Source of the DNA: CAZYHU01 sp964524475
Lineage (GTDB): Bacteria > Patescibacteriota > Minisyncoccia > Phycocordibacterales > UBA1006
Direction: 5' to 3'
DNA length: 64,000 nucleotides
Assembly: GCA_964524475.1 (NCBI GenBank)
Contig: CAZGCO010000002.1
Location: 1-64,000 of the forward strand
The notes under the pieces were generated by a model, which saw only the letters and a list, made by a program, of their open reading frames with translations, searched no databases and had not been told where the DNA came from. Below, one piece after another: positions 14,343-22,170 of the stretch (position 1 is its first letter; every line of letters starts with the position of its first letter). The position numbers and the translations under genes were made by a program.

Positions 14343-15095
14343 ATGAACAATATTTTTTATAAACTCATCACGCCTATTATACGGGTACTTGGCTGGTTTA
14401 CAATCATTGTCATGGGTGTGGCGTATATACCGTTTCTAGTATATGATCCGTCCAGATATGTTATATGCAGATATTTTTTTATTGCCGGAAGTATTATCGC
14501 ATATGGATTTTGTGGATGGTTTAGAGTTAAGAGTCATTTACCTAATCCTCGTGAATATAATGAAAAACCTGCAATATTTATGGCGAACCATGCGAAATTT
14601 CTGGATTATTTTCTCACTACTGCTACAGTAGGAAAATTTTCAAAACATTACACAGTGGTGTATGGATCTAACTTGGAAAAACAGTGGCCAATATTCGGCT
14701 GGATACTGCCCAGGTGGTTTATATCAGTAAACAGGAAAAGTAGAATAAGCCGAGGTAAGGCTGGTATGAAAATAAAAGAAGCATTAGAAAAAGGTTGGAG
14801 TGTAGTCATTTTTCCCGAAGGAACACGTATGATGATTTCTGATTTCAATAAAGGTTTAATACTTAATGAATTCGAAATGCCTATTTTTGAAATTGCAAAA
14901 GAAATGAATATAGATATTATCCCTGTTTGTATTCATAAAAGAGATTTTTGTCCAAAGGGACAACGGTTTATAAAACCAGGTATTACAGATATTGACGTGT
15001 TATGTCCTGCAGTACCATCTGATTTTGAATCACATCAGGACCTTATGTTAGATGTGAGATCGCGGATGGTTGGTAACCTATCTCGTGAGATATAA
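14343..15095 (+). CDS. plsC: 1-acyl-sn-glycerol-3-phosphate acyltransferase family protein
   Basis: 250 residues. Two membrane helices lie at about 10-35 and 44-60. The acyltransferase motif I is NHAKFLDYF (H-x4-D, with K in place of the usual S), and motif III is FPEGTRM. Family members acylate lysophosphatidate in phospholipid synthesis; related enzymes act on other lysolipids, so the exact substrate is open. In an organism with few lipid genes it may remodel host- or environment-derived lipids. It is monocistronic with terminators on both sides. Confidence 0.85.
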   Translation: MNNIFYKLITPIIRVLGWFTIIVMGVAYIPFLVYDPSRYVICRYFFIAGSIIAYGFCGWFRVKSHLPNPREYNEKPAIFMANHAKFLDYFLTTATVGKFSKHYTVVYGSNLEKQWPIFGWILPRWFISVNRKSRISRGKAGMKIKEALEKGWSVVIFPEGTRMMISDFNKGLILNEFEMPIFEIAKEMNIDIIPVCIHKRDFCPKGQRFIKPGITDIDVLCPAVPSDFESHQDLMLDVRSRMVGNLSREI

Positions 15096-15116
15096 AAACA
15101 ATTTAAAAGATTTTTA

Positions 15117-15158
15117 ATAACCCCTTATACATACAAGATGGAGTATAAGGGGTTTTTT
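15117..15158 (+). terminator. hairpin terminator after plsC
   Basis: AACCCCTTATAC (15119-15130) pairs perfectly with GTATAAGGGGTT (15143-15154), followed by T's. Confidence 0.85.
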
Positions 15159-15246
15159 TATTGACTTTCTAAATGATATAACCCACGGCGGTGTACATCC
15201 GGGGTAAAATGCTTTACACTATCAATATGTTACATTAAAAATTATT

Positions 15247-15462
15247 ATGAATATCAAAACAAACAACAAAGGTCGCCATCGCGACAATCCTGCAAAGGCA
15301 CAGCGTGTACAAAACGGCAAACTATGGGAAATGATCAAGTCCCAGGCACAGGGACGGTCTGCAAAACTCTCGCCCGAGAAACTCACCAGTGCAATCAATC
15401 AATTCAGAACTACCAGGCCAAATCAACCAAATGGCAAGAAACCAATAAACCGCCCCAAATAG
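15247..15462 (+). CDS. small basic protein, unknown function
   Basis: 71 residues, strongly basic and polar (MNIKTNNKGRHRDNPAKAQ at the start; RPNQPNGKKPINRPK at the end). I recognise no family. The composition suggests nucleic-acid or ribosome binding. The last codons and the stop lie inside the terminator hairpin at 15447-15476. Its codon use (CGC, GGC, CCC) is richer in G and C than in the AT-rich genes that follow. Confidence 0.55.
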   Translation: MNIKTNNKGRHRDNPAKAQRVQNGKLWEMIKSQAQGRSAKLSPEKLTSAINQFRTTRPNQPNGKKPINRPK

Positions 15463-15476
15463 GGGTGGTTTTTTTG
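15447..15476 (+). terminator. terminator overlapping the 3' end of the 15247 gene
   Basis: AAACCGCCCC (15447-15456) pairs with AGGGGTGGTTT around an AAAT loop and is followed by a T-run. The stop codon is within the hairpin. Confidence 0.8.
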
Positions 15477-15640
15477 ATTGAACATATTGTGGTACAGTAA
15501 TGTAGTACAGTATTTACGTAAATATGTGTTGACAAGTTAACATAGTTATTACCCTTTCATCAAAACACTTGTTTTTATTGTGTATATTATGTATAATTAA
15601 AAAAGGTCGATAATTAAAAGATTTTTTATAAACTTATTAT

Positions 15641-16012
15641 ATGTTTAATTTTACAGAATTTAGAGATGTAGGAGCAAAACTAACACCTATTATTTCATTA
15701 GGAGAAAATAGTGGTTTCGGTATATCATCAGGTTTTTCCCGTAAATATGATGTGAAAGATGTTGTTGCTACAAAAATGTATTATGATCAAGAAAAAAAAG
15801 TTATTGCATTTAAATTTTTAAAACAGAAAGAAAAAGGTACAGTTAGTGTAAAAATGCGTGAAAAAGGTGGATATATAAATGCAAAATCTTTTTTGAAAAC
15901 TTTCAAAATCGATCAAAAAATATATTGTGGAAGATATGAACCAGAAGAAATAATGGATGAAAATCTAGGAAAAATATATGTTATTTATCTTAAAGATAGA
16001 AGTTCTTTATAA
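15641..16012 (+). CDS. hypothetical protein
   Basis: 123 residues, no family recognised. The N-terminal half is Ser/Gly-rich with alternating hydrophobics (PIISLGENSGFGISSGFSR), and the middle is basic. It has no signal peptide or membrane helix. It is AT-rich and uses ATA and AGA codons, unlike the neighbours before 15470; it looks like the left end of the foreign-looking stretch that includes the restriction gene. The 180 bp upstream hold a possible TTGACA (15532-15537) but no clear -10. Confidence 0.5.
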   Translation: MFNFTEFRDVGAKLTPIISLGENSGFGISSGFSRKYDVKDVVATKMYYDQEKKVIAFKFLKQKEKGTVSVKMREKGGYINAKSFLKTFKIDQKIYCGRYEPEEIMDENLGKIYVIYLKDRSSL

Positions 16013-16016
16013 ATCA

Positions 16017-16162
16017 AAAAGCCAGAAACTTATATTTCTGACTAATTGATTGATTATTAATCAAATCCTATTAAAATGAAATTTCTTCCTTGGAAATGTT
16101 GAGCATTTTAATTGGTACCCTTTTGGGTTAATTACATAATAGCATGTTTCTATTATGTTTTC
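16017..16162. other. non-coding spacer with a series of stem-loops
   Basis: Four clean hairpins occur in 145 bp: CAGAAA/TTTCTG (16023-16040), TTGATT/AATCAA (16050-16064), ATTAAAATG/CATTTTAAT (16070-16112) enclosing a smaller ATTTC/GAAAT stem, and ACATAATAG/CTATTATGT (16134-16158). None has a proper terminator tail except possibly the first. It may be a structured RNA or the remnant of a mobile element boundary. Confidence 0.35.
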
Positions 16163-16175
16163 AATTGTAATTAGT

Positions 16176-16559
16176 ATGAGTAAGAAAAAAATCATTAATC
16201 ATGATATAAAAAATAGTTTTAAATTAAACTCAGCGACTCCTATTTGGTATGATGCTACAAATGGTGACCATGTTGTTATTACTAAGGATCGTTTACGTAT
16301 AATTGAGTTGACAATGAATTCAGAATCAAATAATACTACTCGTTTTGGTATATCAATTGGTTTATTTGTCCCTACATTAATCTCACTACCAACAGTAGGT
16401 AATTACAATAATTTTATAGGAATTTCAGGTGCTACGTGGCATGCTATAACATTAATTCTTGTTGTAATATCTGGGATTAGTGCAATATTTTTTTTCCATA
16501 AAATGGTAACCCATAAAAAGAAATCTTTAGTTGATGAAGTTTTTAATAAAAAAAATTAA
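16176..16559 (+). CDS. small membrane protein, unknown function
   Basis: 127 residues from the ATG at 16176 (an earlier in-frame ATG at 16155 would add a hydrophobic stub). Two membrane helices lie at about 63-80 (FGISIGLFVPTLISLP) and 92-113 (AITLILVVISGISAIFFF), with a soluble N-terminal part of about 55 residues and a basic tail KKKSLVDEVFNKKN. I recognise no family. It lies inside the AT-rich accessory stretch, between the hairpin array and the restriction gene. Confidence 0.5.
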   Translation: MSKKKIINHDIKNSFKLNSATPIWYDATNGDHVVITKDRLRIIELTMNSESNNTTRFGISIGLFVPTLISLPTVGNYNNFIGISGATWHAITLILVVISGISAIFFFHKMVTHKKKSLVDEVFNKKN

Positions 16560-16564
16560 AACAC

Positions 16565-16599
16565 TTAAAAACTCCTATGTATTAAATAGGAGTTTTTAA
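16565..16599 (+). terminator. hairpin terminator after the 16176 gene
   Basis: A perfect 13-bp stem TTAAAAACTCCTA/TAGGAGTTTTTAA. Confidence 0.85.
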
Positions 16600-16623
16600 C
16601 TATATTTATAAAATATTTTTCTT

Positions 16624-16695
16624 ATGTCCAAATTCTCAAAACTCACAAAAGAAGATCTACTTGTCCTTACTGAAAAGAAAGAAGCGGAGCTTTAA
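16624..16695 (+). CDS. very short reading frame, possible gene remnant or micro-protein
   Basis: A 23-codon frame, MSKFSKLTKEDLLVLTEKKEAEL, starts directly after a terminator and ends 78 bp before the restriction-methyltransferase start. The composition is protein-like and helical with a charged second half. It may be the N-terminus of a lost gene or a real small protein. There is no independent support. Confidence 0.25.
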   Translation: MSKFSKLTKEDLLVLTEKKEAEL

Positions 16696-16760
16696 GTCCA
16701 ATAAATATGGGGCCGTTTGGTTTAAAGTGTGAGTTTATTTCAAAATTAAAAGCTTTATGG

Positions 16761-16766
16761 TATGAT
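16761..16766 (+). promoter_or_regulatory. -10 box TATGAT for the restriction-methyltransferase gene
   Basis: TATGAT ends 6 nt before the ATG at 16773 and supports that start over the upstream ATG at 16707. Confidence 0.55.
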
Positions 16767-16772
16767 GGAAAT

Positions 16773-19229
16773 ATGAAAAATAAAAGTTTAAAATTTTTAT
16801 CAGAAAAAGAAGGGCAAATAAAATTCTTTGAAGATTTAAAAATCAGTGCTGATATTGAACTTACAAATAATACTGACGGTATTTATAAAGGTACTCTTTT
16901 TGAGTTTAAGCTTACTATAGGTGATATAAATAAAGTATTATTTCAAGCTATAAAATATTTGAGTCACTTAAGAGTTAGAGGTGTGCCAGTGCCAAAACAA
17001 ATTTTACTTGTAGCACTAAATGAACAAATTGCTTATCTTTTCGATTCATTTCAATTTTTAAAATATATAGAAGAAATATATGCGGGGTCAGCTAGTAAAA
17101 ATAATTCCGAGTTTAATACAAATATAAAACCTGAGAAAATAGATTTTAGTAATATAAAAGGACTTTCAAGAATAATAAAGGTTTTAGACAATCTAGAGTA
17201 TACGAGAGTACATATAGATGTATTTAATGTTGTTGGATGGTCAGAACATTTTTATAGGGAAAATCCAAAAGCGACAAAAAGTAAATTATTTGAAGAATTA
17301 CGAGATCCAAAAGTTTTTAAAAAATATATTTATCCTTGGAAAGGGTCTGATTTAGATTTTAAATATATAAATGATCTATTAAATGCTAAAATTCTAAAAA
17401 AAGAATTAGGTGCTTTTTATACTCCCAAACTCTACTGCCTTAAATCAACAGAACTTGTTCGTAAGGCAATAAAAGAAATACCAAAAGGCAATGATTATAT
17501 TATTTTAGATAGGTCAGCAGGGACAGGGAACCTTGAAGAGTTTCTCACTGATAAGAATGTGAATGATATAACAATAAGCGAGCTCGATAAATATATTCTT
17601 GAAGAAATAAAAATAAAATATTTACAGGATAAAGCAACCGTCATTAAAACTTTTTATAAAGATAAGATATTCAATGATATTACTATTGGTGAACTAGAAG
17701 AACATAAAACAAAATTATCAATGCATGATTTTATTTTCGATAATGAATTATCTCATGCTATTGTAAACACATATGAACTTAAAGAGTGGATTGTTTTGTA
17801 TGAAAGATTTGGTGATAAGGTTAGGCTTATAATACCACCAGAAGTTAATCCAAAAGATCAACTTGTAAATGGAGGTGATGCTTTATCAGAAATATTTGTT
17901 ATGGGTAGTAAAAGTCAAAATAAAGCAAAACTAAAAAAAGAATACTTCGAGATTATAGATGAAGTAAATAATTATGTTAAAGATCCAAAAACAAATATTA
18001 TTTTGTACGAAAATCCTCCTTATAGAGATAGTAGTGCAGCAAATACAGAAAATAGTACAAATAAAACAAGTAAAGGAACTTTTACTTTTGAAAAAATGAA
18101 AGAAGATTTAAAAAATCTTTCAAACTCAAATATAAGTACAGCAAGAGATATTTCAAATCAATTTATTTGGTCTGCTTGGAAATATTATTTAACTAAAAAA
18201 GACGATGCTTATATACTCTTTAGTCCTATAAAATACTGGAAATCTCTTGGTCTTGGTAATAAAAAGTTTATAGATGGACTTTTGTTTAATAGAAAATATT
18301 TTCATGCAACAGACAGTTCCATCAGTTGTATTTTATGGAAAAATGAAGAAGAAAATAAGGAAGAATTAACTTTAAAAGTTTTTGATATTGACAATAATAA
18401 AACTGAAGATCTAGATGATGATAAATTGTTAAGACTTGATGATATTGTAATTAAAAAGGTATATTCAACTTTAACTCCATTTTTCGATAAAAGAGATTTT
18501 GATGAAGATAAAAAAACAAGTGTTTGGTGTGGTGGTGATGGTTTGGAAGTGTTAGTAAAAAACAAAGATGGAGTTTCTTTGTATAATAAAAATATCGTTG
18601 GTTATTTACAGGCTATTGGTTATTCTGTTGATGCTAAACATTATAATTTACTCAATCAAATTTATTATGGAGCCAGAGGATTTTATTTAAGATCAGATAA
18701 TTTTATTGAAAAACTTCCTTTATTTGCTGCAAAGCTTTATCCACAAAAAAATTGGTATGAAAGAGATGTTTATTTTACAACAGCAGACGGCGGAAATAAA
18801 TACTTAAAAGATAAAGTTTTTTTGAAACAATGTTTTATATTTACTTGTCTTTCACAAAAAAATCATTGTAGAAGTTTTGATGGAAGTGATGGAATATTTT
18901 ATAAAAATGAACTTTGTTTTGATAAAAAAACTACTGCAAGTGAGAAATTAAAAGTTTATAAAATTACAAAAGAAGAGCAAGATTTATTAGACTCTTTTAA
19001 TGATATTTTAAAAATGGCAAAAGACACAGAAAATTATAATAAAAAATATACTTATGGAACATATCAAATAGATCAAGAATTAAATACAAGATATAAAAGT
19101 GAAAATGATGAATGGATATACGAATATCCACAATTAAATACAGCGATCAATGGGATTAAAACAAAACTTGCGAGATATTATGAAAATAATATACAGACAA
19201 AACTTTTTGAGTATGAATTATTAAAATAA
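16773..19229 (+). CDS. type IIG-like restriction endonuclease/adenine methyltransferase fusion
   Basis: 818 residues. The N-terminal 100 residues look like a PD-(D/E)XK nuclease: D35 followed by LFEFK (E44, K46). The family lead-in LGAFYTP (212-218) introduces an N6-adenine methyltransferase core with SAM motif I DRSAGTGNLEE (from 246) and catalytic NPPY (414-417, in YENPPYRDSSA). The C-terminal 350 residues would include target recognition. One polypeptide thus cuts and methylates the same site, as in type IIG enzymes. No separate R, M or S gene is adjacent. It is very AT-rich with AGA/ATA codons, unlike the flanking genes, so it was probably acquired horizontally. Confidence 0.85.
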   Translation: MKNKSLKFLSEKEGQIKFFEDLKISADIELTNNTDGIYKGTLFEFKLTIGDINKVLFQAIKYLSHLRVRGVPVPKQILLVALNEQIAYLFDSFQFLKYIEEIYAGSASKNNSEFNTNIKPEKIDFSNIKGLSRIIKVLDNLEYTRVHIDVFNVVGWSEHFYRENPKATKSKLFEELRDPKVFKKYIYPWKGSDLDFKYINDLLNAKILKKELGAFYTPKLYCLKSTELVRKAIKEIPKGNDYIILDRSAGTGNLEEFLTDKNVNDITISELDKYILEEIKIKYLQDKATVIKTFYKDKIFNDITIGELEEHKTKLSMHDFIFDNELSHAIVNTYELKEWIVLYERFGDKVRLIIPPEVNPKDQLVNGGDALSEIFVMGSKSQNKAKLKKEYFEIIDEVNNYVKDPKTNIILYENPPYRDSSAANTENSTNKTSKGTFTFEKMKEDLKNLSNSNISTARDISNQFIWSAWKYYLTKKDDAYILFSPIKYWKSLGLGNKKFIDGLLFNRKYFHATDSSISCILWKNEEENKEELTLKVFDIDNNKTEDLDDDKLLRLDDIVIKKVYSTLTPFFDKRDFDEDKKTSVWCGGDGLEVLVKNKDGVSLYNKNIVGYLQAIGYSVDAKHYNLLNQIYYGARGFYLRSDNFIEKLPLFAAKLYPQKNWYERDVYFTTADGGNKYLKDKVFLKQCFIFTCLSQKNHCRSFDGSDGIFYKNELCFDKKTTASEKLKVYKITKEEQDLLDSFNDILKMAKDTENYNKKYTYGTYQIDQELNTRYKSENDEWIYEYPQLNTAINGIKTKLARYYENNIQTKLFEYELLK

Positions 19230-19283
19230 GCACAATTATAAAAACAAAAACCCTAACAGGGTTTTTGTTTTTATAATTGTGCT
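19229..19283. terminator. 26-bp-arm palindromic terminator after the restriction gene
   Basis: Perfect arms 19229-19254 and 19258-19283 around a 3-nt loop. It begins at the last base of the stop codon and ends on the first base of the TspO -10 box. Confidence 0.9.
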
Positions 19284-19288
19284 ATACT
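19283..19288 (+). promoter_or_regulatory. -10 box TATACT for the TspO gene (leaderless)
   Basis: TATACT ends 6 nt before the ATG at 19295; an earlier in-frame ATG at 19277 lies inside the terminator. Confidence 0.65.
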
Positions 19289-19294
19289 ACCCTC

Positions 19295-19723
19295 ATGCAA
19301 ACAATCTTGAAATATTTTAGTAACAGTTCCTTTACCAACTATGCAGAACTGGTCAAGCCTACATGGGCGCCGCCGTCATGGATATTTGGTCCTGTGTGGA
19401 GCGTGTTATATGTCATGATTATCGTATCGTTCGGTGCGGTGTTTATGCGTGCATTTACAGGATCATCACGACTGCCGTTTATCGTGGTACTGCCGTTTAT
19501 TATCAACATCATCGCAAACCTAGCGTTTACACCGATACAGTTCGGACTGCGGAACTTGCCATTGGCGTCACTGGATATTCTGATTGTTCTGGGGACGATT
19601 ATCTGGGCGATGATTGCGATATATCCCCACATGCGGTGGGTTGCGTATATGCAAATTCCGTATCTGTTATGGGTTTCATTTGCTACGGTATTACAATTAA
19701 CGATTACATTTATGAATTGGTAG
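19295..19723 (+). CDS. tspO: TspO/MBR family tryptophan-rich sensory protein
   Basis: 142 residues with five membrane helices, the standard TspO fold. The family signature PTWAPPSWIFGPVWSVLYVMI is present at the first helix, NLAFTPIQFGLRN at the third and IPYLLWVSFATVLQLTI at the last. TspO binds porphyrins and related ligands; its role in an organism lacking haem synthesis is unclear. The start at 19295 follows from the promoter. Two small genes follow with short spacing (27 and 11 bp), suggesting one transcript. Confidence 0.9.
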   Translation: MQTILKYFSNSSFTNYAELVKPTWAPPSWIFGPVWSVLYVMIIVSFGAVFMRAFTGSSRLPFIVVLPFIINIIANLAFTPIQFGLRNLPLASLDILIVLGTIIWAMIAIYPHMRWVAYMQIPYLLWVSFATVLQLTITFMNW

Positions 19724-19750
19724 AATATTATTTATTATTTTTTAAAACTT

Positions 19751-19972
19751 ATGAAATTATTTCCACAAAAAAACATCGGTACGTTTGATAGAATTGTTCG
19801 ATTACTGTTTGCAGTGTTTATTGGTATCTATATGATACTGGGCAATCACACTATGCCGGTCATGATAGTATTGGGTATTGTGGTGTTGTTTTGTATATAT
19901 CAGGCAATTGCTAGGTGGTGTTTGTGGTATCAGATTATTGGTAAAAACACTTGTCCTGTGGGTGACGAATAA
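19751..19972 (+). CDS. DUF2892 (YgaP-like) small membrane protein
   Basis: 73 residues. KNIGTFDRIVRLLFAV at the start, two membrane helices, then ARWCLWYQIIGKNTCP match the DUF2892 domain found alone or at the C-terminus of rhodanese YgaP. The paired cysteines near the end are conserved in the family. The function is unknown. It lies 27 bp after tspO and 11 bp before the EVE gene. Confidence 0.85.
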   Translation: MKLFPQKNIGTFDRIVRLLFAVFIGIYMILGNHTMPVMIVLGIVVLFCIYQAIARWCLWYQIIGKNTCPVGDE

Positions 19973-19983
19973 AATAATTTTTT

Positions 19984-20445
19984 ATGAAGTATTGGCTCAT
20001 TAAAAGTGAACATGATTGTTACCGTATCGACGATCTAAAACGTGACCGGAAAACGGCGTGGACAGGTGTGCGTAATTATCAAGCACGGAATTTCATGAAC
20101 ACTATGGAGCAGGGGGACGAGATATTGTTCTATCATTCAGGTGGTGATAAACACAATCCCACAGGGGTGTATGGTACAGCACGAGTCAGTGGCAAGGCAA
20201 AACCAGATGAAACACAGTTTGATAAGAGTGACGACCATTATGATAGTAAATCAAGTCACGAAAAACCAATCTGGTATTGTGTGGATGTGACTTTTGTTAG
20301 CAAGTTCCAGCATCCTGTAACACTGACAGAGATTAAACACGATCAGAAATTATCCGGTATACCGGTAGCACAAACAGGTTCGCGTCTATCAGTCCAGCCT
20401 GTATCGGAAAAACATTTCAGGTATATTGTGGATAATTTAGCATAA
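19984..20445 (+). CDS. EVE domain protein
   Basis: 153 residues. YWLIKSEHDCYRIDDL at the start, TAWTGVRNYQARNFM, GDEILFYHSG and GVYGTARV are the signatures of the EVE domain (PUA-like superfamily; thymocyte nuclear protein 1 family). EVE domains bind modified bases in DNA or RNA. The neighbouring restriction-methyltransferase is 0.8 kb upstream, but EVE is also a common housekeeping single gene in bacteria, so no link is claimed. A terminator follows directly. Confidence 0.92.
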   Translation: MKYWLIKSEHDCYRIDDLKRDRKTAWTGVRNYQARNFMNTMEQGDEILFYHSGGDKHNPTGVYGTARVSGKAKPDETQFDKSDDHYDSKSSHEKPIWYCVDVTFVSKFQHPVTLTEIKHDQKLSGIPVAQTGSRLSVQPVSEKHFRYIVDNLA

Positions 20446-20470
20446 AAACAGACAAAACGTCTGTTTTTTG
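20444..20470 (+). terminator. hairpin terminator after the EVE gene
   Basis: AAAAACAGAC (20444-20453) pairs with GTCTGTTTTT (20459-20468) and a T-run follows; it starts at the stop codon. Confidence 0.85.
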
Positions 20471-20471
20471 A

Positions 20472-20477
20472 TATACT
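20472..20477 (+). promoter_or_regulatory. -10 box TATACT for the PhnA-like gene (leaderless)
   Basis: TATACT ends 8 nt before the ATG at 20486. Confidence 0.6.
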
Positions 20478-20485
20478 GGTTCTCT

Positions 20486-20725
20486 ATGGAAAACGAAACA
20501 GAAAACACCTATCAGGTAGTGGATTGTCAGGGGACAGAGCTCCACAGTGGCGACAGTGTCCAAGTAATCAAAGATCTTAATGTCCGTGGGGCAAAATTAT
20601 CAATTCGTAAGGGGACGGTTATTAAAAACATAAAACTCACTGCCGATGAAGAAGAAATCGAATGTCGCGTTGATGATATGAAAGGCATCATTCTGCGTAC
20701 TGAATTTCTCCGTAAAAAGGGGTAA
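20486..20725 (+). CDS. PhnA/YjdM C-terminal domain protein
   Basis: 79 residues. VVDCQGTELHSGDSVQVIKD, then LSIRKGTVIKNIKLTADEEE and IECRVDDMKGIILRTEFLRK, match the SH3-like C-terminal domain of PhnA/YjdM. The N-terminal zinc ribbon of the full-length family is missing. Despite the name, the family has no proven role in phosphonate use. It is monocistronic between hairpin terminators. Confidence 0.85.
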   Translation: MENETENTYQVVDCQGTELHSGDSVQVIKDLNVRGAKLSIRKGTVIKNIKLTADEEEIECRVDDMKGIILRTEFLRKKG

Positions 20726-20728
20726 TAG

Positions 20729-20768
20729 AAAACCGCATGTATATGTTATATATATATGCGGGTTTTTT
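20729..20768. terminator. terminator between the PhnA-like gene and prs
   Basis: AAAACCGCATGTATAT and TATATATGCGGGTTTT form an imperfect long stem with T and A tracts on both sides, serving two convergent genes. Confidence 0.75.
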
Positions 20769-20788
20769 TAATGAAACTATTATCTTTT

Positions 20789-21727
20789 TTATGCTTTTAC
20801 TGGTCTTTTTGCCAGTATGTCGGTGATGATTTCCGCAAGTTTTTCTTCGAGAGGAATTACTTGGAAATTCTTCGGTAATTTTTTGTGAACAAACGAATTT
20901 GTCACAAACACATTTTTTAATCTTGATGAACCGAGTTTGTTAATTGCTTTACTTTTGTGAAGTAAGTGAGTAATACATGCGTATACATTACGAGCACCTT
21001 GTTCATAGAGTAAGTCAGTTGCCCCTATGATAGTACCACCTGTATCGGTCATATCATCGACAATTATGACGTCTTTACCAGTTACATCGCCAATCAGAAC
21101 CATGTTACCAATCTCACCAGGCTTTGGTCTGGTTTTATCAACCAATACGTAACCAGTATCAAGTTTCTCGGCAAAACTTTTTGCTCTACTTGCTCCACCG
21201 ACATCGGCACTTGAAATGATAAGGTTGGCTAAATCAATTCCAGGATATTTTTTGAGGTAATCGGTGCAAAGTATACTACCGCCAATATGGATTACTGGGA
21301 CACCTATCAATCCTTCGGCTTGTTTGCTGTGCATGTCGAGTGTAATAAGCTGTGTAAGTCCTGCTACTGCAAAAAATTCTCCAATTAGTTTCGCTGTAAT
21401 GGGCTGTCTCATTTTTGACCTATAATCTTGGCGCAGATAAGGCACAAATGGATCAATCAAAAATATTTTTTCTGCTGATGCACGTTTACATGCATCAATG
21501 AGCGTAAGTACTCGCATAAGTTCTGAATTCACGTCGCCATTGTATTGATGAACAATGAACACATACTTTGCTCTCACACTATCTGAAGGGTAGGCGATTA
21601 CTTCGCCAGAATTAAATGTTTCACTGTTTACGATTTGTAAACAATTACCACCATCTATTCTTTTTGCAATCTTTTCTGCAAATTTCTTGTCTCTATCGGT
21701 GCTCAGGACTAAAAAGTGATTTTCCAT
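20789..21727 (-). CDS. prs: ribose-phosphate pyrophosphokinase
   Basis: 312 residues, the normal length. The enzyme makes PRPP from ribose 5-phosphate and ATP. The PRPP-binding loop VIIVDDMTDTGGTI is exact and preceded by the family segment DKTRPKPGEIGNMVLIGDVTGKD. The N-terminal ATP region (SETFNSGEVIAYPSDSVR) and RQPITAKLIGEFFAVAG are recognisable but divergent. PRPP feeds the pyrF-pyrE protein and purH of this window. A possible -10 TATAGT lies about 30 bp upstream on the minus strand. Confidence 0.93.
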   Translation of the reverse strand: MENHFLVLSTDRDKKFAEKIAKRIDGGNCLQIVNSETFNSGEVIAYPSDSVRAKYVFIVHQYNGDVNSELMRVLTLIDACKRASAEKIFLIDPFVPYLRQDYRSKMRQPITAKLIGEFFAVAGLTQLITLDMHSKQAEGLIGVPVIHIGGSILCTDYLKKYPGIDLANLIISSADVGGASRAKSFAEKLDTGYVLVDKTRPKPGEIGNMVLIGDVTGKDVIIVDDMTDTGGTIIGATDLLYEQGARNVYACITHLLHKSKAINKLGSSRLKNVFVTNSFVHKKLPKNFQVIPLEEKLAEIITDILAKRPVKA

Positions 21728-21776
21728 TATGTAATTGTTATAGGTTAAAATTCAATCATAACTATATCACGATTTT

Positions 21777-21817
21777 AATAAAAAACAACCCTCTTGGTTG
21801 ACGGGTTGTTTTTTATT
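21777..21817 (-). terminator. terminator of the zinc-ribbon gene
   Basis: A perfect 15-bp stem (21777-21791 with 21803-21817) with A/T tracts; it lies between two minus-strand genes. Confidence 0.85.
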
Positions 21818-21819
21818 GA

Positions 21820-22083
21820 TTATTTTTTGTTACGCCAATATGGAGCGAAACGGATCATCCAGGTATAGATTTTTGCCAGGATCCATGGGGTACCATTTTT
21901 GCGCATAGACTGGTAGCACATGGTTTGGAATTCTGATAAACTCATTCCTTCACAATTAAGCTTGCCATTATTATAACAATACGAACAATAGTTCGGGTTT
22001 TCGCGTACACCAGGGTCTTTGGCAAATGGCATCATACACGCCTGACATGACCCCTGTGCGCAGATTTTTTCATTTTGTTGCAT
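21820..22083 (-). CDS. putative zinc-ribbon protein
   Basis: 87 residues. CQACMMPFAKDPGVREN followed by YCSYCYNNGKLNCEGMSLSEF gives a C-x2-C...C-x2-C zinc ribbon of the family annotated as 'putative zinc ribbon domain' (PF12674 type, recalled, not searched). The C-terminal 30 residues are helical and basic. Function unknown. Divergent from gltX with an 87-bp spacer. Confidence 0.75.
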   Translation of the reverse strand: MQQNEKICAQGSCQACMMPFAKDPGVRENPNYCSYCYNNGKLNCEGMSLSEFQTMCYQSMRKNGTPWILAKIYTWMIRFAPYWRNKK

Positions 22084-22170
22084 ATATGTATATTATAGAT
22101 ATTTTAACCCTAAAAGACAAGATATTTAAAACTGTATTTTTGATTCATTTTGTGGTAGTATCATTATATT

